Shown in pieces: positions 30,580 through 48,699 of a stretch of 64,000 bases of DNA. Source of the DNA: Stratiolaelaps scimitus (taxonomy: Eukaryota > Arthropoda > Arachnida > Mesostigmata > Laelapidae); assembly GCA_019614645.1 (NCBI GenBank), contig JABWDB010000005.1:15551001-15615000 (forward strand), read 5' to 3'. A program made the position numbers and the translations under genes. The notes below the pieces were generated by a model. It did not search any database and had not been told where the DNA came from. It worked only from the letters and a program-made list of their open reading frames with translations. Every line of letters starts with the position of its first letter. Position 1 is the stretch's first letter.

Positions 30580-32460
30580 CTACTTACAGTAACAGTAACG
30601 TTCAGAGCTTTCTGCTTATTCTCAGTGTTCGCCGCTTGGCCGACGTTTGCTACGCCGCGTCGCTCACGGCGGTTGCCGACATGGTCGCTACAGTCCTCCC
30701 CCCCGAGGCGCTCGCCCACTTCTCCGCCTCCCAGGAAGCTGCCCTTGACCAGACGGGCGCCCGCGCTCGGGTCCCTCCGGACAAACAGAGCAAGCAGCGG
30801 GCATGGTCCGATGCCCTGCACCAGGAGCTGCGGGACTCCCTCCTGGCCTCTGCGCCACACGCTGCTGACCAAGCTCGCCTCCGGGCTGTCGACAGGCCTG
30901 GTGCGGGGGCGTGGCTCCACGCGCTGCCCTCCTCGTCCCTTGGTACTGCTCTAGACGATCGCTCCCTCCGCTTCTGTGTGGGCCTTCGCCTCGGGGCCCC
31001 TGTAGTTGCGGCCCACAGCTGCGAGCGTTGCGGGGACCCCGTCGCAACGAATGGCCATCACGGTCTTTCGTGCGAACGCAGCGCCGGTCGCCATCCGCGA
31101 CACACGATGCTTAATGACACGCTCGTGAGGGCCCTCCACTCCGCCGGTATTCCTTGCACAAGGGAGCCACAGGGCCTCGACACCTCTGACGGCCTCACCC
31201 TTGTCCCCTTCCATCGAGGGCAGCACCTGGTTTGGGACGGCACTGTGGTTGACACTCTAGCACCCTCTTATGTCAACCACTGTGCAACCATCCCCGGTTA
31301 CGCAGTAGCGCGTGCGGAACGGGCAAAGCTAAGGAAGTACGCCGCTCTCCAAGCAACCCACCTGTTTTCCCCCCTTGCCTTTGAGACCTTGGGCGGGCAC
31401 GGCCCTCTCACTGCGAACTTCCTCGAGGGGGTCTACCATAGGCTGATCCGCGCCACCGGGGACAAGCGCGCTGGCTCTTTCCTCCTGCAGCGGCTGTCCC
31501 TCGCCGTGCAGAGAGGCAATGCCATCGCCTTCCTCGGAACATTGTCGTCCTCACCCCCCCCCCCCCATAATCCCTAGAAATCCCGCCCTACTGTATGTTT
31601 GAATAAACAGTAATAGTATCACACTGCAGAACTAATCAATAATTCCTGCTTGACGGCACGTCCTCGACTGGGGAACGACCTCGCTCAGGATGCTGACTCC
31701 GTAATTTGACAGTGTATGGTTTGCTTGTTTACACTTATCAGCCGGGATTGCCGGCTCTAAGGGATCGGCTAGATCTTGCCACGTTGCGTGGGTATCATAC
31801 GAGGACACCATTCTCTGAAGCCTGTTCATCTTCATGGTCCGCAAAGCATCAGGTCGATGTTGGACAAACTCATCGGGATCTGATCGCGGCCAATAGTTGG
31901 TCGTGATCTTCTCAAAATCCATCCGATTTTGATAGGTGAGAAGATCCCACTTTCCCGGTTCCTGAAGAAACAGTGCATGGAAAACTTTCCTCTGGGATTC
32001 GTCCCAGATGTAATCGACGCATTTATCGAAATATTGCTGGTTGACCATATCGAAGATGTGCATAAACTTCCTTCCTGTTAGAATGGGGGTCTGGTTTGGA
32101 ACTGAATGTTCATCGACATTGTTTTAGCCCTACAGTTCGACTAAATGTTCACCATAGATCACCTGCAACGGTCAGGGATTTCGGCCTCGTTGTCTCACAT
32201 CACCGGTCGGTAGACACAACCAGTCTTTTCCAGTTCCTGAGTAATCTCTTTCGGAGTTCATCCTCGTCGAGTAAAGGACATGTCCTCTTTAAAGACAACC
32301 GTGTGCGAAACACTGCCTTCATAAAAAATGCCTCTCTACACGAACGCCTTGACTCTTTATCGTAGTATCTGCGCCCTGATATGAGAAGGGGATCGCGCAA
32401 CGGGATACGACAATGAGCGGTGTCCACTGCAAATTCGACGTGATCTTAAACCCCTCATAG
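30580..32460 (-). pseudogene. DUF229 pseudogene, subfamily A, with a LINE inserted
   Basis: The remains of an A-type gene lie in order on the minus strand. About 32200-32430 matches the N-terminal Cys-rich region (residues about 60-145). About 31640-32150 covers GRKFMH through WDE and NYWPRS, then jumps to DEFVQHRPD and on to CRQAGI. The ending ERYCYCK with stop lies at 30580-30605. Two internal blocks are deleted: the GIDSLSR segment, and the stretch with ETHGN and ADHG. The catalytic core is therefore gone. A LINE (30612-31620) occupies the place of roughly 125 codons between CRQAGI and the C-terminus. Confidence 0.85.
30612..31620 (+). mobile_element. 5'-truncated LINE, C-terminal part of ORF2
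   Basis: One frame open to 31577 encodes the C-terminal end of a non-LTR retrotransposon polyprotein. It has a Cys-His cluster (CERCGDPV..HH..C, near residues 129-146 of the open frame), then a restriction-nuclease-like stretch (DGLTLVPFHRGQHLVWDGT) with the DTLAPSY motif, then AFETLGG and the Arg-Leu-Ser-x-Ala-Val-Gln-Arg-Gly-Asn-Ala end. These are known from LINE ORF2 tails in many invertebrates. The 3' end has TGTATGTTTGAATAAA. High GC against an AT-rich host and an unbroken frame indicate a young insertion. The reverse transcriptase itself is missing. Confidence 0.85.
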
Positions 32461-33714
32461 TGACGCAAGGTGTCCGCTTGGCTAGAAAGTTGAACCTCTC
32501 CTCTGAACACCTGGACAATCGGTACCATATGCTGGCCATCGCGAGGTTCCCGGCAGTCCAGCAAGTAGGAGTATTTTCTTCGACGACATCATTCCGAAGC
32601 CCACAGCCGTTGAAACTACCACAGCGTTCAATTGCTGCTGAGACGTTAGTTAGTTACCATTGATTAGATGAAACGCACAGCATGCGGTCATGGAATTCAC
32701 GTTGTGTAAGCACTGTGTTGACACTCCGAAATGCGACGTTTGTTTCAAATCAGCATTTCAATCAAACTGGCTCCGGTCAACGCCCGATTTTGCTCTGCTC
32801 GACACATTGTAAGCATGAAATTAGATTTCAGAGCGCTTCTCCGACGAGCGGGCTAGATTTCAGCCATTATTTTTGCCAGTGAAGGTAGATAGAGTGGACA
32901 TACCGAACTATGGAACAAGCCAGCTAGCATAAACAGGATACAAGATTCACGACTTCATTTATATATCACGGCCAAATTTATTGACAGCTCAATGGTCTGT
33001 TAAATCACAATTCCGTTTGCAGCTTGGGCCACACAAGAAAGCAGAAAAATAAAAACGCTGCGCATCCGCGACATCTACCGGTGGCGTCTACATTTTGTAG
33101 TTACAGCAGATGATGTTTCCTGTTCGATATAGAATCACCATCTGATGGCGCCTCCTTGGAAATCCGTCGTCACTGCGTCTTTGTTAGAGTACTGATTCCG
33201 ACGCATGATGCGTTCTCTCTAACGGTGGTGACGAACTGCCGATTCGACTGGTCGTTTTGGTTGCTTCTCTTCCGACAATGAATATCACTTATTTTAATAG
33301 AGAGCATGATACGTTAATTCATGCATGATACGTTTTTCAACCTGCTCAAATCACGCTGTCGCTTTGACTTGCTTGTAGTAAAGTTCTATTAGCTCTTAAC
33401 AAATTCACAAATATATATATGAATAATAACGTTTACTCGGTAGAACGGGAACATTATATAACACCTAACAATAATAGGTTCATTGACAAATCTGCAAGTA
33501 CAAGACCGGTGCAGCGATGCGCGTGCACCCTGTGGGGGTCTGCCTACTCGGAGACCCTAATGTCCTTTGTCCTCAGTGTTATCCAAATCGTTTCGTGCGT
33601 ACTGCATTCATTGTGGAACTCTCTTTTTGTAGAATGTGGGTCGTCGCAACGAGTTTCCCCGTTTGATCAAAAAACGAAGGCCTGATCAATGTATTAGGGA
33701 TAGATGAGATTTCG
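32461..33714. other. Intergenic between two DUF229 pseudogenes
   Basis: No recognisable gene. Part may be eroded DUF229 sequence, but I could not align it. Confidence 0.4.
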
Positions 33715-34460
33715 TTTGGAAACATAGGCTGTCCAGCCTTCGAAGTAGTGCTCGGTCGATCATACCCACAATGAGTTTAAATATCCGTCCCGTTAGCATT
33801 GCGATCTGGCTCGGAGCTGGATTTTCCCCAACCTTGTTATACCCAACCGAGTAGGTCAACTAATCGTTATCCGTATATCTGCTGTATTATGTTCGGTGAG
33901 TTGACATAGTTCGATATAAGACGATAAGGCGATATAGAAACGATTCCTAATACCACCACGCTGTATTTTCCCAAACTCATAGTCGCAGGCGGATCAACTA
34001 CTCCGGCAGTTACGCGAAGCCACTGCCGGCTATGTGCCATAGTAGTAGCTGTCACGAGTGCCAAGACTGCAGTTGATCTGTGTCTCCAGATGGCTCGGGC
34101 GTGTAATTCATGCAAACTCGAACAGGTCGCCCAACTAGAAAATGCTGTCGGGTGCCTTGTGGCTGGTAGGCGCATTTTAGATCCTTTTTTTTACTGAATA
34201 ATCTCGATGGTGCACGTCCTGAACTAGCGCAGGGCACATTCATCTTCTATTGTAGATTCCCTGTGCTCGGGACAATGGCCTTCTGTCCTATGGGGCCGCA
34301 CAGGAATACCTGGTCTCTGCGAAACATTTGTCTGACAACGATTCCGAGAGTTGATCCTGGAATTGGATGTTTCCGCTCTTTCCGGATGCACCGTTCAGTT
34401 TCCGTCGAAAATTCACTCGTTCGTGAGCACAACGCTAGCGAATTTATCTCCGGATACAAA
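33715..34460 (-). pseudogene. DUF229 pseudogene, heavily decayed
   Basis: Minus-strand pieces in several frames follow the family order: FSTETERC (34400s), CAYQPQGTR (34140s), a YSVVVLGIVSIS piece equal to the YFNVVLLGIDSLS core with Asp changed to Val (33940s), IIQQIYG, then NKVGENPAPSQIAMLTGRIF (33790-33845). Nothing after that is recognisable. Frameshifts, stops and loss of the metal-binding Asp make it non-functional. It is the most decayed member and marks the right end of the array. Confidence 0.75.
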
Positions 34461-34849
34461 AATTACACAAAAATTGTACGACACCAACATATGCGAGCAC
34501 ACATCCGACGAATATCTTATTAAACTCTGCCATGTTGAACCAATTGGCTATAAATTGGCAATTTTACCTCAAAATCTACAGAAGCCTCATTTAGCCTGAT
34601 TGCCATGTCAGCCCCATCTACGGAGCTGACTCTACTGCAGGTATCCGATCAGCAAGCGAACGAATTCGTCGGCTAGACGGATACCGACATAAAGTTTCAT
34701 TCATGCGAATAAAATAGCTGCTCACAACATTGACACACAAAGCAAAATGGACGGTAACGCCTCTTTCAGATAGCGACACACAAGTGGCGGGGTATTAAAC
34801 TACTCATATAGAGGTATCCTCTTATTCCATATGATTCTCTATCTTAAAA
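34461..34849. other. Intergenic, no gene seen
   Basis: Nothing recognisable apart from possible continuation of pseudogene decay. Confidence 0.4.
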
Positions 34850-35045
34850 TATACAATAATTAGAGAAGCAGTTGGCAACAGGGTGTCAGGCCGAGGTTGT
34901 CATGCTCATTGCCTCTCTGCACAACAGGGAAAAGGCGTTGTCGAAGGAAGGATCCAGCGCACGTGTCTCCGATGGCTCGGAACAGCCTGTGGTAGACTCC
35001 TTCGAGGAGATTTGCAGTGCAGGGGCCGGGGCCACCTAAATTTTC
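34850..35045 (-). mobile_element. LINE 3'-end relic
   Basis: Minus-strand translation contains ANLLEGVYHRLFRAIGDTC and FLRQRLF.VVQRGN, matching the tail of the LINE at 30612-31620 (NFLEGVYHRLIRATGDK, LQRLSLAVQRGNA). Ends in TTATTGTATATTTTAAGATA. Confidence 0.75.
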
Positions 35046-35564
35046 AATGTGGTGTGTACGTTCTTTCATAGTTGTTCCTCGATTTCCTTTAGTAAACTTT
35101 TGGGTGGCTAGTGTCATCATGCACACGTCCTAATTTTCGGTTCCGAATCATGTTCCTTCCTTTCAGCCAATAGATCATCCAAACCTTATTAAACCTATTT
35201 CCCGGAAGCGGCAACAGCAGCAGCAATATCGATGTTCAATTCTTAATGACGACCAAAGGAGCAATAGCTGGCAGCACAGCTGGAAGTCACGATTGATGGT
35301 CAGGCCGACGGATTATGCAGAGATCATCGAGGATGCTGCCCGCTGAGCGACCGATTCTCAGTTCAATGGTATATTGGAAGGATTGCCAGTTCAGGTGATC
35401 ACATTGAGCAAGGACGTTTCGCAGATGGGATAGTGCCATGAACGATAGCAGCACCAATAACAACAACAACAACGGGAAACACACTACCACAACTTCGTTA
35501 TTATTGAGTGAGCATATTTGAATTGTTAATATGTATTATTATCAACTTGTATTATCAACTTATC

Positions 35565-35710
35565 CTTCTGCAACGCCTCTCCCTCGCTATGCAGAGAGGT
35601 AATGCCATCGCCTTCCTCTGGACAATGTCGGCCTCAGCCCTGGTCCCAGCTAGTCCCCCCCAATAATTCCTAATTATTGTATGTTTGAATAAATGTTGTA
35701 ATACTTGTAT
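35565..35710 (+). mobile_element. LINE 3'-end relic
   Basis: CTGCAACGCCTCTCCCTCGC, GCCATCGCCTTCCTC and TGTATGTTTGAATAAA match the last 150 bases of the LINE at 30612-31620. A short truncated copy. Confidence 0.75.
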
Positions 35711-38700
35711 AGTATTTACATAGTAATGAATTATTACATGATAAATGTATACGTGGAGTAAATGAATAAAACTGAATTTAGAACAACGAAGGCTATTATT
35801 GTTAATTACTATAACGAATAATTTAATTTACCTGTATCTTTAATCCTTAATGCTAAGGCAGCTAGTGAATTGTCGTTTTTTTTCTAATAAATCAATAAAC
35901 CTTTACCTCTACTGACGAAGAACGGGCATAACGGGACCTCTACAGGCGCTGACTTTTCCATTCGGATTTTTATTTGTCTTTAATAGCGAAGGATCGATAG
36001 ATGAACGATCTGAGTTGATTCAATTACATGTGCGACGTCATGATTCGGCAAGTTGTCATAATAAATAAATATCATAAACAGTAAAAGGGCAATATTACAG
36101 CTAAGTTATTTAACTATTGTAAGGGTCGATACGTCGGCAGGTACGCTGCAAATCTCTAGCACCCCAAGACAGTATCAAATTGTTGACTCGAGACACTGCT
36201 CGCTGCAATAGATGAGCCGCACGTAAGTGCACGCAATGTTCACTTTGATTTTGGGGTCCAAAGGGAGGACGTTGCACGATTACGTTAGATAACTCATCAA
36301 TCTACCCGGAACCGTTCTATCATAGGTCGGTGCTGGAAGCGGAGAGAAATTAGGCAGTGTCTGCATACATTTCAATAATAATTCAGATCTTCTTTGAGTA
36401 CAAAGCCTTTCCTGGCCACAAATGAAAATAACGTATTGTGCCCTTCCCTTAAAAATCGAGGGTAGTCACCTGCCAAATGTCAATGTCAATAGGTATCCAG
36501 ACCAACAACAACGACAACAGTAACGAGGACAACCACAATCGCAGTGCAAACAACCACCGCAATGACCAGTTCTATACCTGCCATTCACCGTTACATTATC
36601 TGATACCAGCGTGCACGCTCATTGACAGAACTGTTTTGCCCTTGGTTATTCACGCGTCGCCCCGCTCAGCTCAGCGGCACAATGTTATATGCCTATTGCA
36701 AAATGCGACAGATCACATAATAGTCATTAGCACAAAATCTACGATTGTCATCACAGCTGGTACATACGAGACGCACGCGGGCGCAAATTCGATGCGCATA
36801 TCGAACCCTTGAGTGTATAGACATCCCCCGATCACAGGAACCAATGCTGCTTTTCGCCTTGTATTTTCGTATTGTCGCAGAGACACAACCACACACACAC
36901 ACACACACGGCGAGACGTGCACGACAAGTGCATAGCAACACATGCGGACACTAGAAGACGCTGAGTGCCTATGCACATGCTTGGCTTTTGCAGTTATCCA
37001 CGACGATTGCGCTTGGGTCAAGTCCATCGAACGATGCTGCGAATGGGTGTACGAAGCTAGCCGGGTACATTCGGCGGTCCCAGAGGAAAAGAGCACCCCC
37101 CTGAAGACGAACGTGTTTTGTAGCATTGCGGTGTCATCTGGTCGAACGCCGCCATTCTCGGCAAGCCCCATCTCCCCTTAAACCAGTGGGGGATTGATCG
37201 GTCGTCGCCTGTTGAAGTTTGAGGGAGCGAACGTGGACAAAATATTGTGCTAACTATGTCCGCGGTCTATGAGGGAACAATGAGCTTGTAATAAACACAT
37301 ATCTTCTAACTGCTGTGGACTATCGGTGTCATTCGAAAGGGTACCAAGAACAAGGTAAGACAACTTCAGCATGAAAATGTATCGTAGAAATCATTTAATG
37401 ATATGGATGCAAGTCATATCGACAGATATCAGGTGTGTCAGAGCTGAACGAGTGGTCAGAGGACGAAGTGGTGCTAATTATTATGAGCTTATGTAGATAC
37501 ACCGATGATGACTAGTGCTTGCTGTGCGCGTCCGAATATGACAGCATTGTATGATTTGGATGATCCATTTATAGAGACATAATCTGTAAAATGAGCCAAT
37601 TTTATCAGTAGATTATATCGGGTAGTTTGCGGAGAGATCAGGCATACGTTCTTTAACAAGCTAGTCACCTTCTTGCGGGATCTATTTCTCGATAAGTTGT
37701 ATTCTGATGTACTGCGGAAATACAGAGAAATTACTGAAACTCTTCGTGTCTGTCGAATGAGGAGGGTGATCATTATGTTAAAACTAGTTCAGGGGTTGTC
37801 TTGCGTTAGTTTTACGATATCCTAGCTATACTACCATATATCTATGCAGTACTACGGAGCTAAAGCTCTGTATAAATCTACTGACAGTCTCTGTTCATCA
37901 TCTTTTTTCAAATGCCGGTCAAATATATCGTTGAAACAGGCAACATCTAAATGTACAGACTTCCAACATGCAGCTAGTTTGTACGGTACTACACTATGGT
38001 CGAAAGCAAAAATTAGGTTCGTGAGTACTCATTCATCTGAGATGTCTCAATTCGAAACTGTCTCTTTTTTTTACGAATATCCGAAGCTGTCGCTCTGCGT
38101 TTTCAAGAGCTATGCATCTCAAGGAAATTAATTCCAATCTCGAATAGCAGTTCGAAACTTGTTCAAGCATCTCCTCTGTTGCGATCGACTCTCAAATCGC
38201 ATAAGAGGAGTCGCACACTGAAAATCAAAGATACTGTTCGGCCAACTGAACAAGTGTGAGCGGCCGCTATCGACTGCCGCCTACAGACAGACAAATTTAC
38301 TCCGCGCAAATCTTATTGGGAGTATTCTCTCTTTTCAGAGAATCTCGAGAATATCACTGGTGTTCGATTAGAGGAGATATAACGGGGATGGCAATGCAGG
38401 AAACCTTACCACAGGCTCTAGAGGTAAGATTCACACATTGCAATTGTTGGCACAAAATGATATCAACAAAACGCTGGCATGACGATCTGTTTTGAGCAGA
38501 TCGATCGGTTTTATAAAACGGGGCGTCACCTGATGGCGCACTTGATCGAGAGGTGCTCTCAAATTTGTTGCCTTATGCCCACATGTCATAGCGACTTGTC
38601 AAAAATGGTCAGGGTGTGGACCAGCGGATCTAGGTTAGGTCACCTCTTTCTCATCTTGGTGCACTTTGTACTCGAGAAATAGAAAATTTGAGCGGAAACG

Positions 38701-39401
38701 AAATTTAACACGGAATTTTACGTATACGTTTGTGTGTTGTACGATCAACACAAAGTTAGGCAACTACGCCCGGGAAGCGTGTGCGAGACAATACATGAAA
38801 AGCTCCCCGATATTGTTTACCGGGGCGTTGGCTACTGTACACGCCAATATGGCCCGTTTAACTCATATTGGCGGCGAAAATATAGCGTAAATTTAGGTAT
38901 TTGAACAAAAAAACTCAATCATAACCCAGTTTACGGCTAGTGCGCTATCACATTATATGTAAGTGCAAAGTACAACTGCAGGCCGTATATCGTTTGGGAT
39001 ATCGTTTCGAGGGCGGTATTTTCGTGGCCATGTCGTATACAGAGCAAATGACAAGGAAAGCAAGAAAATCTGAGATCTTCGCGAACCACGGCCGATAGGG
39101 TGCACTCGAAAGATCGTCATCAAGTGGTCATCACCGAAACTCGCCACCACGTGTCGTTCATATACCCTGTAGACGTCCGCGATAAAATTCAGCCTGTCGA
39201 TACCATGCCGCATATCACCCCTGTATGCGTGATATGCGATCCTTGAGAATTCATTGTTGTTGGCGCGTTGTCGACAGCGTCGCGGGATGACATTTGGCCG
39301 CCGATGAATGTACGGGGATCATGGAAGAAATACACCGATCTCGGATATTCACCAGATATATTAATACACCATTGCTCCATTATGAAATCTCGCCATTCTA
39401 G
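35711..39401. other. Intergenic, no gene recognised
   Basis: Contains a SINE-like tail at about 35880-35910 (CTAATAAATCAATAAA, as in the SINE at 40312), a (CA)n tract near 36890, and unremarkable AT-rich sequence. The promoter of the polymerase gene presumably lies near 39.2-39.4 kb, but no core element was assigned. Confidence 0.45.
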
Positions 39402-45118
<5,717 letters not shown>

Positions 45119-46100
45119 ACAGTATACACTGTTAGCTTCCGATATCGTCATCGAGTGCCGAGTCTGATCATCCACCACTATCGCATGGTCTTTTGCACTG
45201 GGTCACTCTCCTCAGGTTCTATGTCTATATTCGCTCAGTCACGAACTCATGTAAGACAACGCTGAAACCAATAACCCAGTGACAAAAAGAGACACACACA
45301 CACAACATTATTGTGACACGATTACGACGCTACAAAAGAAACAGATACAAGAGGAATCACGGGAGAAGAAATCATTGTTGACTATTCAACTCGTTCATCT
45401 TTTGAAACGAGAAAAAAAATCCGCAGCTGCTTCTCCTCCAGCTGCTGCTGCTGCTACTGTCGTTATTGTTACCTCAATAAGTCTGCGATGTAAAATGTGT
45501 AACACAAACAACAATGAGAGACCAACGAATGCAGAACTAAAAAACACGATAATTCATCTGAAGAACATTAGCCACCACCCATTAAGTTCTCGACGCCTGT
45601 CACAGCTTGACCGTCCCCGCGACTGACGGCCGAAGGAAAGCTGCTAAGGATTGCCTAAGGCTGCTTGGGCGTGCGGCGCTGGTTGACAAATGACAGCTAG
45701 CGAAGGCCTGCCACCCCCAGCCTCGTCATTACCTGCATCATCATAGTCGTTACTACTCGTTACATATATAAGTAGCATGCATTTGTAACCTTTCTTTATA
45801 TACACACATATATATATATCTATATATATTTACACCCATATAACTATCATAAAACAAAACAAACAAGACAACAAAAAAAAATACAACGAGAAAAGGAGAA
45901 AAAAAGCCAAAACAAATCAATACAACCAGAGAAATAATGTTGCTGCAACAATCATAATTAATAAATAATGATGATACACGGATTTATTAGCTATACGCAG
46001 ACGTGTATGAATTGGAGCTTGTATAAAATAGACAACAGAATAAAAATTAGAGAAATAAACAAACAATAACAACAACAACAACGAAAAACAAATTAAAAGA
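45119..46100 (+). other. Possible 3' UTR of the polymerase gene
   Basis: After the stop codon the sequence turns A-rich with CAA repeats. AATAAA occurs at 45960-45965 and 46039-46044. It may be the 3' UTR; without transcript data this is a guess. The 115-codon frame at 45279-45626 is compositionally simple and unlikely to be a gene. Confidence 0.35.
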
Positions 46101-46718
46101 AGAAGAGATTTATTGTTCTTGTGAAATTGTCGCAGACGATGATAATAACAATTATAATAATTAAAATAAACCTCTTAGTAATTGCCCTCTTGTATTTATC
46201 TATGATACGTAGGCGGTATGTTGATTCCCATATAAGCGTTTACTCAATGGGGGTGATACAATATTCGAAATGTCACGAAATGTAGTCTGATACAACAATT
46301 CTCTTATCTCTGCTGCAAGACTTGTGTGCTCGAATCTATTCTATTCAACATGTAAAGGTAAAGATTTATTCGTGTATTAAAAGAGCTGCAATTTTACAAT
46401 GCTTAAGCTGCTCTCTTATATGTCATCACGCAGCGTGGTTGTGTTGTGTGTTATATGGGTCTTTGGTGAGTTGACTCGTAATCATAGGATAAACGGACGA
46501 TTGAAGTATCCCCCGTTTTGTGCAAGCTCAAATTCGTCGAGACTGTACGAATTCAACAATTTAGACAGAGTATTAGAGCATGTTCACCATTTCGGCGTTG
46601 TCTTTATCGGCGCTGTTGCTTTCCAAGTAATCTTGAACCTGTCATCGGTCAATTCCGTGACCACTTCCGGAGTGTTCGCGCCAGCATGATCGTCAAACGA
46701 GCGACCTTTCTGCTTTTG
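46101..46718. other. Intergenic, no gene seen
   Basis: No recognisable coding sequence or repeat. Confidence 0.45.
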
Positions 46719-46900
46719 GCGACGGTGGCCTGGTGGTGCACCTGAGTGCTCCTGCCTTTCGATTGAAGGAGACATGCAAAGGCACGGGTTCGATCCCCGC
46801 CGTTGCACATTTGCATTTAAAGGGCCTGTTGTCCGTCTTATGAAGCAACGTATCGAACGCAGGTACCGTGGACGTTCAAAGTGTGGACGGCTGTGAATCA
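46719..46900 (+). mobile_element. tRNA-derived SINE
   Basis: Head with GGTGGCCTGGTGGTGC (box A-like) and CGGGTTCGATCCCCG (box B), followed by the family block CGTTGCACATTTGCATTTA and GTACCGTGGACGTTC shared with 10281-10395. Confidence 0.75.
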
Positions 46901-48645
46901 ACACGTAAAATTTACTTTCGATTGTGAAAGCTATTAGAGATACAAATAATCTAGATGAATCTATCGGAATGAATCTATTATGAATTCGTATCATACAAAG
47001 CTTCAGAGGACTTCTACCATTCGTTCCTCAAGGGTAGAGACTTTGCGAGCTTCGTATCGGTGCCACGCCTCCTAATAAATAAAGCATAATTTCACTTAAG
47101 TTTGCTTGCACACGATATCTGCACTGAGAGACGCCACTGGACGTCGCGTCGAACGTTTGGGTCTTTTTGTGGAGAACAGCGTTTAAACTGAGACACTTTT
47201 CATATTCATGTTGGTCGTTGCTCGGTGGTAGTAAAACACTCCACTCTTACAGGTCCGCCTCGTTTAATGATAGCACTAATGCAATAAACTAGAAAGACAA
47301 CTTTATTAGCCCTGCTGCTGCTGCTGCTGGCTAATGAACAATATTGGATTTATGGCAAACCGATAGTAATTATTATTCGCCGGACGCCGATTCTAGCCAC
47401 CAATAATAGCGATGACTCGTGTCGACATCAAATATCGTTCATTCTTTCCCGGTCCTAATGCTAAGGCGAAATGAGCCGGCAGCTGATTGCGCAAGCTGCG
47501 AATAGAGAAGTTGTTGTTCTCGCTGATTCATACAGCCATCGCGATCCAAAAACCACACGTCAGTATGGCAGGCCAACGAAGCCACTATGTTACGTGGCGA
47601 GGCAAGCAGACAATGCTTTCCCGACCTCAGCTGGCATTGAATGAATTTGAAGGAATCACAAAATCAATATGCGGAAATTTCTGTCTATGTCCGCAAAGAG
47701 CTATGGCGCATTCTATGTACGTATTATGGGGACACCTTCAATTGTTATGTCCTTTTGAATTTGGATATTTAGAAGTTCTGTTTGTCATAGTGAGTGCACA
47801 CCGTTCTCTTGATGGGGAGATCTACAGAGGGGAATAAAGTCCAGCTCTAAATCGTTCAAGTGGTATAATGGTTTGAAATGTTACAGCGGACGGAGTGTTT
47901 GACAATTCCAAAATTGTAGTTCCACTTGCGCAGATCAATGAGCACAATAAAGAGTCATTCTAATCCTATCGCCATTCACTCTCTACGTAGAAACAGACAA
48001 TCAAATGTAACGGGTCTGGTGGTACATCGCCGATGCTCCCATTATCGAGCTGAAACTACTACGATATAGTGTTACCTGTTAATAAGTCACCCCGCCACCG
48101 GAATCGATCAAATACGTGTGGCAGTGTCTGTGTGTATCTTATTATGATTAGGACTCACGAATGCACCGCACCTTGTTCCTGGTCACAAATGGACCGAAAC
48201 AACAAGAACAATAACAACAAAATAACAGGAACGCACTTACATATATACATACATAGATATGCCTAGGGAAAGATACGCTCACATAGATTATAGCTTTAAT
48301 AAATTCCTGATTCTAATAAGAACTTCCTCCAGCAGTAGCCAAGCGCCCTGTCGTTGAATCATCGAGGGCAGGGCAGGGCAGACAACTGCCTGGATATGCT
48401 GGCCAACGTGACAACGAACCACAACACAACATCATGTAATGATACGGAGCATTAAATCGGTCAAGTAGATAGTTTGTTCTCAGATCACATGAGTGTCTGT
48501 TCGACTAATCCAGTGCTATGCGCCTTTGCCGTCAGAGATGCTCACATATCAAATAGTGTTCGAGGTCCTTCTTGTGCCTGGTGGCATCCACTGATTCCCT
48601 CTATTTCGTAGCGCCCACAACAATCCGCGTCAATAGTATCACCCA
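46901..48645. other. Intergenic, no gene recognised
   Basis: Includes a short (CTG)n tract near 47315-47330. The 116-codon plus frame at 47487-47837 has no recognisable motif. Confidence 0.4.
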
Positions 48646-48650
48646 ATATA

Positions 48651-48692
<42 letters not shown>
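48646..48692. repeat. (TA)n microsatellite
   Basis: About 40 bases of TA units, just upstream of the GC-rich block. Confidence 0.95.
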
Positions 48693-48695
<3 letters not shown>

Positions 48696-48699
48696 CAGC

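Noticed and set aside
45279..45626. 115-codon plus-strand frame after the polymerase gene
   Set aside because: Simple composition (Ala, Lys, Thr-His repeats) inside a probable 3' UTR; no homology recognised.
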